Source: JBOHNM01 sp050730675
GTDB taxonomy: Bacteria > Planctomycetota > Phycisphaerae > Phycisphaerales > UBA1924
Reading direction: 5' to 3'
NCBI GenBank assembly: GCA_050730675.1
Contig: JBOHNM010000068.1
Span: 1-20,651 of the forward strand
Length of the DNA stretch: 20,651 nt
Positions 14,620 through 20,651 of this stretch are shown here, one piece after another; positions within the stretch are counted from its first letter, which is position 1, and every line of letters begins with the position of its first letter. The translations under genes were made by a program, and so were the position numbers. The notes below the pieces were generated by a model. That model was given only the letters and a program-made list of their open reading frames with translations, did no database searches and had not been told where the DNA came from.

Positions 14620-15578
14620 TGGTCGTGCTCCAAGGTGAAGATGATCCTATCGGCGGGGAGGGCGGCGAGTGTGAAACCGGCCTGGAACTCCGCCGCGGAG
14701 ATGGGCCGGGGGGTGGCGAGGACGCCCGACCAGTGGGCGATGAGGCCGATCACGGCTTCGGGGGGCACGCCGGCGGCTCGGTAGGCGTCGATGCGAGAAT
14801 CGCCGTGGCGCTTGGCGAGGCGTTTGCCGTCGGGACCGATCACCAGGGGCAGGTGGGTGTAGGTGGGCTCGTTGGCCAAGCCGAGGGCGCGGTAGAGGAG
14901 GAGCTGGCGGGCGGCGGAGTCCAGGAGGTCGTCGCCGCGAACGACCTCGGTGACAGATTGGCGGGCATCATCGACAACGACGGCGAGTTGGTAAGCGGGG
15001 ACGGCCCGCTTGGTCCACACGATGAAGTCGCCGATGATCGCGTTCGGATCGATCGACTGCGGGCCCTTGCAGCGGTCGGTGAATGTTACCACGGAGTTGT
15101 TGACGGCGAAGCGCCAGTTGGTGGCGGCGTCGGTGAACTCGCGCGGGACGAGCGGGGCGGGGGGGCGGAGGGAGGGCGGGAAGCGGACCTCGCCGGTGCC
15201 CTCCTGGGGTGCGGAGCCGGCGGCCTCGATTTCCTTGCGCGAGAGATCGCTGGGGTAGACCAGAGCATCGGCCGCGAGTTTGGCGATCGCGGCGCGGTAG
15301 GGGTTGAGATCGTGCGATTGGACAAGCGGACCCTCGTCCCAGTCAATGCCGAGCCACGCGAGGGTGTCCATGATCCCCTGGGTCGCCTCGGCCTTCACGC
15401 GCGGTCCGTCGAGATCCTCGATGCGCAGGAGGATGCGCCAGCCGAGGTTGCGAGCCATGGCCCAGTTCACCAGGAACGTGCGGGCGTTGCCGAGGTGGAG
15501 CGAGCCTGTGGGCGAGGGGGCCAGGCGTGTGATGCCGGTGATCGCTCGCGCAGAAGAACAGACGCCGGCTTGAGACAT
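14595..15578 (-). CDS. gluQ: Glutamyl-Q tRNA(Asp) synthetase (truncated GluRS paralogue)
   Basis: A 327-residue catalytic core of the glutamyl-tRNA synthetase type without the anticodon-binding domain, the hallmark of GluQRS. It activates glutamate and attaches it to queuosine 34 of tRNA(Asp). Visible are the HIGH region RLAPSPTGSLHLGNART (18-34), LRIEDLDGPR (51-60), VVRGDDLLDSAARQLLLYRAL and the KMSKS-like loop KRLAKRHGD (262-270). The Zn-binding cysteines common in the family are missing: the expected CxC after YP is YPSDLS (108-113). ATG 15578 is chosen; in-frame GTG codons upstream would add up to 13 non-conserved residues. It overlaps the DUF192 gene. A full-length GluRS of odd lineage is less likely given the length. 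Confidence 0.87.
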   Translation of the reverse strand: MSQAGVCSSARAITGITRLAPSPTGSLHLGNARTFLVNWAMARNLGWRILLRIEDLDGPRVKAEATQGIMDTLAWLGIDWDEGPLVQSHDLNPYRAAIAKLAADALVYPSDLSRKEIEAAGSAPQEGTGEVRFPPSLRPPAPLVPREFTDAATNWRFAVNNSVVTFTDRCKGPQSIDPNAIIGDFIVWTKRAVPAYQLAVVVDDARQSVTEVVRGDDLLDSAARQLLLYRALGLANEPTYTHLPLVIGPDGKRLAKRHGDSRIDAYRAAGVPPEAVIGLIAHWSGVLATPRPISAAEFQAGFTLAALPADRIIFTLEHDQWLRSHAR

Positions 15579-15639
15579 CGAATCGCTCACGCGGGGAGTG
15601 TTCACTCTCCGCGGCACAAATCAAGCACAGCGTGGACGA

Positions 15640-15834
15640 TCAAACGCGGTCGGACTTGCGATCCTTCGACGGGCCAGCGCGATCCTGCTTCTGTCGCTCT
15701 CGTGGATGCGATGGCTCTAAGCGGGCGGCCCCGCGCGGGGCACCGCCCTGGCGCGCACCGTTCGGCGGCCCCTTGTGGTCCGCCTGGTGCGGCGTGATGC
15801 GAGCCGAAGGGCGGACTACTTCGTTCCTAGGCAT
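15640..15834 (-). CDS. Possible small basic protein
   Basis: A 64-residue frame (MPRNEVVRPSARITPHQ at its start) rich in Arg, Lys, Pro and Gly, ending DRKSDRV. GGAG stands seven bases before the ATG. It lies in the otherwise empty 332-base gap between the small lipoprotein genes and gluQ, on the same strand as both. The composition suggests a disordered nucleic-acid-binding peptide if expressed, but such composition also arises by chance in GC-rich DNA. An overlapping frame on the other strand is no more convincing. Confidence 0.3.
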   Translation of the reverse strand: MPRNEVVRPSARITPHQADHKGPPNGARQGGAPRGAARLEPSHPRERQKQDRAGPSKDRKSDRV

Positions 15835-15856
15835 GTGAGGCTCCGCGATGCAAAGC

Positions 15857-15883
15857 AAGCACGCCGTGTCGCGTGGCGTGCTT
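15857..15883 (-). terminator. Hairpin downstream of the small lipoprotein pair
   Basis: AAGCACGCC (15857-15865) and GGCGTGCTT (15875-15883) make a perfect 9-bp stem with a 9-base loop, 28 bases after the stop of the second lipoprotein gene. On the minus strand the tail reads GCTTTGCATC, so the T-run is weak. It is probably a terminator for the lipoprotein genes. Confidence 0.55.
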
Positions 15884-15910
15884 ACTGGAGGGAGGAGAGA
15901 CAGGACAGTC

Positions 15911-16111
15911 CTACGGGTTCTTGCGCTCGACCTCGACCTTCTTCTCGGTGGTCTCGGTCGTCTTCTTCACGCCGTCGGGTGTCGTCGTGGTCTTCTCGGT
16001 GGTGACCTTGGACTTGCTGACATCGCGGTCACACCCACCGGCAAGCGGCAACAGCACGAGCGCGGCGCCGATACACGCGGCGAGTGAAATACGGGTGGTG
16101 GCGGTTCGCAT
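15911..16111 (-). CDS. Small Thr/Lys/Glu-rich lipoprotein (copy 2)
   Basis: A 66-residue protein: a basic start, a hydrophobic signal (ISLAACIGAALVLLPLAGG) and Cys27 in a lipobox-like LAGGC. The mature peptide of about 40 residues is built from TTEKTTTT, KKTTETTEKK and similar charged Thr-rich pieces. It is almost certainly disordered. AGGAGG lies seven bases before the ATG (16119-16124, minus strand), the same sequence and spacing as in the gene upstream. It appears to be a diverged tandem duplicate of that gene. The function is unknown; an envelope location is inferred from the signal. Confidence 0.75.
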   Translation of the reverse strand: MRTATTRISLAACIGAALVLLPLAGGCDRDVSKSKVTTEKTTTTPDGVKKTTETTEKKVEVERKNP

Positions 16112-16146
16112 GGAAGAGCCTCCTGGTTGGTTGGGCGGTTGGACGC

Positions 16147-16347
16147 TCAGCGCACATAGCGCGTGTCCTTCTGACGGGTCTCGGTGGTTGTCGTTTTCTC
16201 TGTAGGCGTTTCGACGACCTTCTTGGTCGTCTCCGATGTGTGACCGATGGGTTCATCCTGTTGACAGCCAGCAAGCAACACAGCGGTGCTGAAACAGACA
16301 GCGGCCGTCAAACCCACTACAAACGCATGATGGCAACGACTTCGCAT
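16147..16347 (-). CDS. Small Thr/Lys/Glu-rich lipoprotein (copy 1)
   Basis: A 66-residue protein, equal in length to its downstream neighbour. The signal (FVVGLTAAVCFSTAVLLAGC) has a perfect LAGC lipobox with Cys28. The mature part reads QQDEPIGHTSETTKKVVE, then TPTEKTTTTETRQKD, sharing the EKTTTT element with its neighbour. AGGAGG (16355-16360, minus strand) is seven bases before the ATG. The 35-base gap to the next gene suggests one transcript. No family is recognised. A role as a short envelope lipoprotein is inferred only from the signal. Confidence 0.75.
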   Translation of the reverse strand: MRSRCHHAFVVGLTAAVCFSTAVLLAGCQQDEPIGHTSETTKKVVETPTEKTTTTETRQKDTRYVR

Positions 16348-16504
16348 GGCAAATCCTCCTATAGGTGGAAAGCCGGGAAAGCTGCCCCGGGTTCAACCGT
16401 CTGTAATACCGATACCCCGACCACACCCCATTACCGATGAGCCCCACATGAACTGCGGCTCACCCTTACTCCCAATTGCGGGGACGGGAACCGACTGAAA
16501 TCGA

Positions 16505-16510
16505 TACACT
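16505..16510 (+). promoter_or_regulatory. Possible -10 element directly before the dehydratase gene
   Basis: TACACT (within GATACACT) ends nine bases before the ATG at 16520, with a run of C residues and no Shine-Dalgarno sequence between. TTGCGG (16476-16481) is 23 bases upstream, too far for a normal -35. It resembles the arrangement before the STAS and kdsD genes. Confidence 0.3.
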
Positions 16511-16519
16511 CCCCCCACT

Positions 16520-16864
16520 ATGTCCAAGACGCCCAAACCACGAACGGGTCAAGCGAAGATGGGGCAGGCGAAACTCCCACGAGCGGCCGAGCGGATGAAC
16601 GAGGAACAGGTTGCCGCGGCACTGGCGGCTCTGCCGGAGTGGAGCCTCGCGGGCGAGGCGATCCAACGGACCTATGGGTTCAAGAACTTCGTGGAGTCGG
16701 TGGCGTTTGTAAACCGCGCGGCGGCGGCGGCCGAGGCGGCGAACCACCACCCCGATATCTTGATCCGCTACAACAAGGTGACGATGACGCTCAGCACGCA
16801 CGACGCGGGCGGGATCACCAAGCGAGACTTTGAGTTGGCGGGGAAGATGGATGGGATGATCTAG
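16520..16864 (+). CDS. Pterin-4a-carbinolamine dehydratase
   Basis: A 114-residue protein of the PCD/DCoH family. The enzyme dehydrates 4a-hydroxytetrahydrobiopterin and so recycles the pterin cofactor of aromatic amino-acid hydroxylases. The signature is intact: EAANHHPDILIRYNKVTMTL with His76-His77-Pro78, then STHDAGGIT with His94 and Asp95. LPEWSL and RTYGFKNFVESVAFVN before it also match. The first 25 residues are a basic extension not usual in the family; Met26 could be an alternative start, but the -10-like sequence at 16505 favours 16520. No phenylalanine hydroxylase gene is in the window, so the pathway partner is unknown; the family also occurs in bacteria that lack that hydroxylase. 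Confidence 0.9.
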   Translation: MSKTPKPRTGQAKMGQAKLPRAAERMNEEQVAAALAALPEWSLAGEAIQRTYGFKNFVESVAFVNRAAAAAEAANHHPDILIRYNKVTMTLSTHDAGGITKRDFELAGKMDGMI

Positions 16865-16894
16865 CGGCAATGGTGCATCCAGCACGTCGACAGA

Positions 16895-17827
16895 TCATGA
16901 GGGCTTGAGAGGTGGGGTGGCCGAGTGCCGCTCGCCCGCCATGGCTTGAATTGCTGCCGCCTCGTCGGCTGTCAGCACGACATGCTCGTGCAGCTTGGTG
17001 ATGGTCTTTTCAATTTTCTTCTTGGCCGCTTGTTTGACCACTTCGGCCGAGACCGTCAGGAACTGGCTCTTGTCGCACACCGGGCAGGCGATCAAGTCGT
17101 ACCTGAGCGCTGTACGTGTCGTGCCGACGGCCACCGCCGGTCCGCCCTTGGGTGGCGAGGCGGTCGGTTCGGGCATCGACGCGATCGCGGGATCAGGGCG
17201 GGGTGTCACCAGTGTGGCGACGTGGTCCGCCGCGTGGATCGTCGCGACGGTGTCGTCGTTGACGTTAGACACCACGAAATTGACGACCTTGCGGGTGGCC
17301 CACTGCTGGCACTCCTCGCAATAGGGATCGTCAACCGCCGCGAACGCGAACCCTGCGGCAATCCCGATGACGAGAAGCGCCTCAATGGTCCAGAGTGTCC
17401 AAACACCCCAGCCGGAGATGTCGGGGCTGGTCTTGTGTGAATTCGACGACGAACTGCCGATCATCCAGCCGCTATTGATTCTGTATTCGATGTACCGGTC
17501 GAGTGAAACGGTCCCCGGGGCCCCGGATGTCTGCATCAAGTACTCGACGTAGTGGGACGCGAGCACTGCGCCGAGCGCGACGGGTATAGCAACCAGCAGC
17601 GCCACTCCAGCGTGGCGGCACTTGCTGAGTTTGAGCCCCTTGGCCACGAGCCATCCGACGGCGAGCGCGAACAGCGTACAGATGATGAAGTTGATCTTGA
17701 TAAGCGGGCAATAGTGAACGGCGAATTGGTAGATGACTGCCAGGAGCGCCGCGCCGCCGAGCATAACGGGCAGCAAGGGCACAAAGCCGGTCGTGAATTG
17801 CCCCGATGACTTGTACTTCGTCAGCAT
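16895..17827 (-). CDS. Four-TM membrane protein with two CxxC pairs, unknown function
   Basis: A 310-residue protein with predicted helices at about 14-36, 44-63, 72-91 and 143-165. After the fourth helix comes a soluble domain with PYCEEC (Cys170, Cys173) and, 75 residues later, ACPVCDK (Cys248, Cys251). The two CxxC pairs could form one zinc ribbon split by a Pro-rich stretch (MPEPTASPPKGGP). The C-terminus is charged and helical (VVKQAAKKKIEKTITKL). I recognise no family. ATG 17827 gives a sensible N-terminus but has no clear Shine-Dalgarno sequence. It lies 55 bases downstream of the next minus-strand gene and may share its transcript. Confidence 0.7.
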   Translation of the reverse strand: MLTKYKSSGQFTTGFVPLLPVMLGGAALLAVIYQFAVHYCPLIKINFIICTLFALAVGWLVAKGLKLSKCRHAGVALLVAIPVALGAVLASHYVEYLMQTSGAPGTVSLDRYIEYRINSGWMIGSSSSNSHKTSPDISGWGVWTLWTIEALLVIGIAAGFAFAAVDDPYCEECQQWATRKVVNFVVSNVNDDTVATIHAADHVATLVTPRPDPAIASMPEPTASPPKGGPAVAVGTTRTALRYDLIACPVCDKSQFLTVSAEVVKQAAKKKIEKTITKLHEHVVLTADEAAAIQAMAGERHSATPPLKPS

Positions 17828-17882
17828 CGGAGCAGAATATCAGAAATTCCGGAGGCCGCACGCTCGTGGCTACAGCCCCGCT

Positions 17883-19079
17883 TCAAGCCACGGCGGCTGC
17901 AACGGGCCTTAGATCGCGAAGAATAACTTCCGCCAAGTTCATCGCCCGCGTCATGTCGTCCGGTGTGGACGTCACGCGAGCAACGAGTTGCATGCCTGGA
18001 CGGTGCGAGGGTTGAGCAAGGAAGGCCTGCTCGAGCTTTTCACCGTTGGAGACGTAGTTGCGCAGGCCGAGGCAGCGGATCGGGCCGAGGTCCAGGCGCA
18101 TGTGCTCAAGGTTCGGCTGCTCGGCGAGGTTTTGCTGGAGGATCGTGGTCAGCAGGTCGTCGGCGCTCCCCTCCCACTGCCGCAGATTGAGGTTGACCTG
18201 GATCTTGTTCTCTGGATCCAATACGAGCGTGCGTTTGCCGTCGTCGATGACATGCCAGCCAAAGGGGATGCGAAAAGTTGCCTCGATCGCGCCCGCGCCG
18301 AGGATGGCGGACTTGCTCGCCTGGTCGATCTTCAAGATGCGAGGGACAAGGCCGATACCGCGGTCGCGCAGGTTGGCATTGATCGGGTGGTCGTTGTCGA
18401 GTGTTGCGGGCGTGTCGGAAAGGGCCAGCTCCGCGGCCTGCGACGGCTCATCGGGTGCGGGCGCGGCGGCTTGTGGTGCCGCGGCGGCTTTCGGGTCCGG
18501 AGCGGGAGCGATTGTTGGGGCGGGTGTCGGCGCCGCGGCGGCCTTTGACGTGGACTTGGGAACGGGGCCGCCGGGGATCAGCGGTGTCTTGGTGCCGCGG
18601 GGATTGTCAAGTTTGAATGAAGCGAGCATGGTCTCCAGCGTGGACTCGACGGAGGGCCAGATCGCCTGCGGCGCCATCACGGAAACGAGGATAAGGCGGC
18701 CGCCGTCTTCGATGGCCGCAGCCTTGAGGCGCATCTGTCCCGCCTCGGTTTCCTGCGTGGCCCGGTAGGACATCGCGGGCATGCCGTTGATCTCAATGGG
18801 CATGAAACCTTCGAGGGTGACCCCTTGCTGCTCAAGGAGCCACTTCGTCCAGTCGAGCACGGAGCCCTCTTCAAACGCCGGGCGAGTGGCGACGGCAAAG
18901 ACCACGGCCCCGTAGCCTGCCATGGCGACGTGTAGCGGGTAGCAGTACTCGGGCTTGTCGAACGTCGGCTCCTCGGCGGGGAGCGGGACGTCCATGAAAT
19001 CGACGGGCTTGGAGAAGCTGAAGCCGAGTTCGGCGATGCGGGCGGGGACCTGGATGGTGGTGAACTGTGGTGTGGTCAC
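17883..19079 (-). CDS. Two-domain protein of unknown function with Pro/Ala linker
   Basis: A 398-residue protein without signal peptide or TM helix. Two domains (about 1-160 and 230-395) are joined by a Pro/Ala-rich linker (about 175-215, with APTPAPTIAPAPDPKAAAA). Both domains end in a similar pattern: strands, then a hydrophobic strand (GRLILVSVMAP; GMQLVARVTSTP), then a final helix (VESTLETMLASFKL; AMNLAEVILRDLRPV). The second also has ATFRIPFGWHVIDDGKRTLV. This layout recalls the PsbP/DcrB-like fold, but that is only suggestive. The start is GTG 19079, chosen because GGGAG (19086-19090, minus strand) sits six bases upstream; the frame continues to 19226 without signals. Same strand as the genes on both sides. 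Confidence 0.7.
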   Translation of the reverse strand: MTTPQFTTIQVPARIAELGFSFSKPVDFMDVPLPAEEPTFDKPEYCYPLHVAMAGYGAVVFAVATRPAFEEGSVLDWTKWLLEQQGVTLEGFMPIEINGMPAMSYRATQETEAGQMRLKAAAIEDGGRLILVSVMAPQAIWPSVESTLETMLASFKLDNPRGTKTPLIPGGPVPKSTSKAAAAPTPAPTIAPAPDPKAAAAPQAAAPAPDEPSQAAELALSDTPATLDNDHPINANLRDRGIGLVPRILKIDQASKSAILGAGAIEATFRIPFGWHVIDDGKRTLVLDPENKIQVNLNLRQWEGSADDLLTTILQQNLAEQPNLEHMRLDLGPIRCLGLRNYVSNGEKLEQAFLAQPSHRPGMQLVARVTSTPDDMTRAMNLAEVILRDLRPVAAAVA

Positions 19080-19209
19080 GGATGGCTCCCGATGGTCGGA
19101 AGGCAGTGCGACGAAATAGGCGGAAGTGGACAGAGTGCGAACGGGGCACCCGTTGGATCCTGTTCGAGGTTGGAACAATCCGCCCGCTCCGGACCGCGCG
19201 CCCATGGCC

Positions 19210-19614
19210 TCACACCGCCGCGGCACCCGCTTCGGCGACAGAATGGTCCTGCTCGCCCGAGCCCCCGCTGACGCCGATCGCGCCGATGACCTGACCGTTC
19301 TTTTTGAGCGGGATGCCGCCTGCGAAGATCATGATGCGGCCGTCGTTGGAGGCATGGATGCCGAAGAACTGGTTGCCGGACTGGCTGTGGGTCGCGAGGT
19401 CTTTGGTCGCGATGTCAAAGGCCCGCGAGGTGTACGCCTTCTTGATGGAGATATCGATGGAGCCGATCCAGGCGCCGTCCATGCGGACGTGGGCGATGAG
19501 GTTGCCGCCAGCATCGGCGACGGCGATATTCATAGGCTGCTTGATCTCGGCCGCCTTTTTCTCGGCGGCGGCGATGATGCGGCGGGCATCGGCGAGTGTG
19601 AGCGTGGTGGACAT
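19210..19614 (-). CDS. GlcG/HbpS family protein (DUF336)
   Basis: A 134-residue single-domain protein of the GlcG/HbpS family. Visible signatures are AVADAGGNLIAHVRMDGAW (31-49), a KKAYTSRAF helix (58-66) and the C-terminal IFAGGIPLKKNGQVIGAIG followed by VSGGSGEQDHSVAEAGAAA. Family members include the haem-binding HbpS of Streptomyces and GlcG of glycolate-utilisation operons; most have no known role. No signal peptide is present, so a cytoplasmic location is likely. No glc genes are nearby. The ATG at 19614 has AGGAG (19624-19628, minus strand) nine bases upstream; a longer frame starting at 19731 lacks family similarity in its extra residues. Confidence 0.88.
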   Translation of the reverse strand: MSTTLTLADARRIIAAAEKKAAEIKQPMNIAVADAGGNLIAHVRMDGAWIGSIDISIKKAYTSRAFDIATKDLATHSQSGNQFFGIHASNDGRIMIFAGGIPLKKNGQVIGAIGVSGGSGEQDHSVAEAGAAAV

Positions 19615-19734
19615 GAGTTGAAACTCCTGGGGCGAGGGCGGGCGCAAGACGAAGGCGCCGGCCACGCGGGTGAATTCGAGCGTATGCGAATGGTGACGAC
19701 GAATATGCACGCCTCTGCCGGCGCCACGCACCGG

Positions 19735-20457
19735 CTATTTGAGCTCGACACTCCAATACGCGTTGTCGAGGAAGGCCTTCCAGCTCGCGTACTTGTCTTG
19801 GCCAAGGCGCAGGGCAATCAGCGGGTTGCGCTTGGGCATGACGGGCTTGCGGATGAGCTTCATGCGGGCGCCGTCGGGCGTGCGGCCACCCTTGCGCGCG
19901 TTGCACTTGATGCAGGCGCAGACGAGGTTTTCCCAGGAGTCGCCGCCGCCGGTGCTGCGTGGCTTGACGTGGTCGATGGAGAGTTCGTTGGTGGGGAAGT
20001 GGCGGCCGCAGTACTGGCACTGGTTGCGGTCGCGCGCGAAGAGGTTGCGCCGATTGAGCTTGACAGTCTGTGCGGGCAGGCGGTCGTAGCCGAGGAGCCG
20101 GATGATGCGGGGGACGGCGATCTCGAACCGGACAGTGTTGACCCAGTCGTGCTTCTCGGCCTCGAACTGGCGCTGGTAGCCGGCCAGTTCGGCCCAAGAC
20201 TCAAAGTTGTACGTCTGGTACTCGCCGTCCTGGACCTGGATGACCTCGGCCAGGTCACGGCAGAGCATGGAGAACGCGCGGCGGGCCGAGATGACCCGGA
20301 TCGCCATGTACAAGCGGTTGAGGACGAGCACTTTGCTATCCAGCGCGATCGCTCGGCCGGCCAGCATGTGCGTTTCGCCGGGGATGTCATCGGCGACACC
20401 ATCGACGCCGAAATCAGCGTCTTCGTCGTGCGGTCGCCATTTGGCCGAGTGGCTCAT
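19735..20457 (-). CDS. HNH endonuclease family protein
   Basis: A 240-residue protein whose C-terminal half is a zinc-binding HNH nuclease: CQYC (Cys147, Cys150), IDHVKPRSTGGGDSWENL with Asp162, His163 and Asn177, then CIKC (Cys182, Cys185) and NARKGGRTP. These residues form the beta-beta-alpha metal site and its structural zinc. The N-terminal half (LVLNRLYMAIRVISARRAF, then DLAEVIQVQDGEYQTYNF) is the module found in many standalone bacterial HNH proteins of this subgroup. Their biological role is mostly unknown; DNA cleavage is inferred from the domain. The ATG at 20457 has GGAGG (20467-20471, minus strand) nine bases upstream. No methyltransferase or phage gene is nearby, so it is not an obvious restriction or mobile element. 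Confidence 0.9.
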   Translation of the reverse strand: MSHSAKWRPHDEDADFGVDGVADDIPGETHMLAGRAIALDSKVLVLNRLYMAIRVISARRAFSMLCRDLAEVIQVQDGEYQTYNFESWAELAGYQRQFEAEKHDWVNTVRFEIAVPRIIRLLGYDRLPAQTVKLNRRNLFARDRNQCQYCGRHFPTNELSIDHVKPRSTGGGDSWENLVCACIKCNARKGGRTPDGARMKLIRKPVMPKRNPLIALRLGQDKYASWKAFLDNAYWSVELK

Positions 20458-20547
20458 GTGCGTCGCCCTCCGGTGGCGGTAGATCAGGCGATCCTGCCCA
20501 CCGAAAGCATCCAACATTAGGGGGGGAAATGCAAGCGTTCGACCCGG

Positions 20548-20573
20548 GGCATCGGGTGAATTCCCGATGCCTT
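20548..20573. other. Perfect hairpin upstream of the HNH gene
   Basis: GGCATCGGG (20548-20556), loop TGAATT, then CCCGATGCC (20563-20571) form a 9-bp stem followed by TTT. An outer pair, ATGCAA (20529-20534) and TTGCAT (20573-20578), extends it. In plus orientation it is terminator-like with a weak tail; on the minus strand it would lie in the HNH leader. No gene was found in the remaining bases to the window end. Confidence 0.4.
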
Positions 20574-20651
20574 TGCATCGCCATGTCACCAAACCGAGTT
20601 GAATTGGCGGGTGCGCGCGATAGTAACCGCCGGTCTGGCGTGGTCGTGCGG

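Noticed and set aside
14604..15797. A 397-codon plus-strand frame opposite gluQ
   Set aside because: Antisense shadow of gluQ; the HIGH and KMSKS-like motifs are on the minus strand.
19735..20457. HNH protein as part of a restriction, defence or mobile element
   Set aside because: No methyltransferase, integrase, phage gene or repeat boundary is nearby; standalone HNH proteins of this kind are common in ordinary chromosomes.
19126..20520. A 464-codon plus-strand frame opposite the GlcG-like and HNH genes
   Set aside because: Val/Asp/Glu-rich shadow; the real genes on the minus strand show clear family motifs and ribosome binding sites.

Overview
The window is GC-rich, densely coded bacterial chromosome. 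It most likely comes from the Planctomycetota, class Phycisphaerae. The main clues are a secreted protein ending in a GC-type, dockerin-like double repeat (1673-2938) and a secreted protein ending in a VPTP-type PEP-CTERM sorting tail (7732-8592). A planctomycete-style gyrase A and several short-leader or leaderless-looking starts fit this. No tRNA, rRNA, transposase, integrase or CRISPR array was seen, so this looks like ordinary chromosome with many lineage-specific proteins of unknown function.

Layout, left to right. The last 65 codons of cytochrome bd oxidase subunit II (cydB) are followed by a class I PLP aminotransferase. Next is a secreted HAF/WD-like repeat protein with a dockerin-like tail, which abuts the convergent chromosome-condensation gene scpA. 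Divergent from scpA is the arabinose-5-phosphate isomerase kdsD, flanked by short octamer repeats. A two-gene minus-strand operon of unknown function follows: a 453-aa lipoprotein and a 229-aa single-pass membrane protein. A 713-base non-coding stretch, unusually rich in hairpins, precedes the PEP-CTERM protein, which ends at a clear intrinsic terminator. gyrA comes next. Then a STAS-domain gene overlaps a MacB/LolD-type ABC ATPase gene, with a SpoIIE/RsbU-type PP2C phosphatase convergent to them 6 bases away.

The right third holds, on the minus strand, gluQ (glutamyl-Q tRNA(Asp) synthetase) overlapping a DUF192 protein, and a pair of tiny Thr/Lys/Glu-rich lipoproteins. A plus-strand pterin-4a-carbinolamine dehydratase gene follows. 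Four minus-strand genes complete the window: a four-TM protein with two CxxC pairs, a two-domain protein of unknown function with a Pro/Ala linker, a GlcG/HbpS (DUF336) protein and an HNH endonuclease.

The recognisable housekeeping functions are respiration, amino-acid metabolism, LPS sugar synthesis, chromosome organisation and tRNA modification; they do not form one pathway. The most suggestive grouping is STAS + ABC ATPase + PP2C phosphatase. It contains two of the three parts of a partner-switching module, and its STAS protein is translationally coupled to an ATPase, as in the MlaB-MlaF pair. The second most interesting region is the hairpin-dense leader at 7388-7713. Claims about joint function are inference from gene order and motifs.
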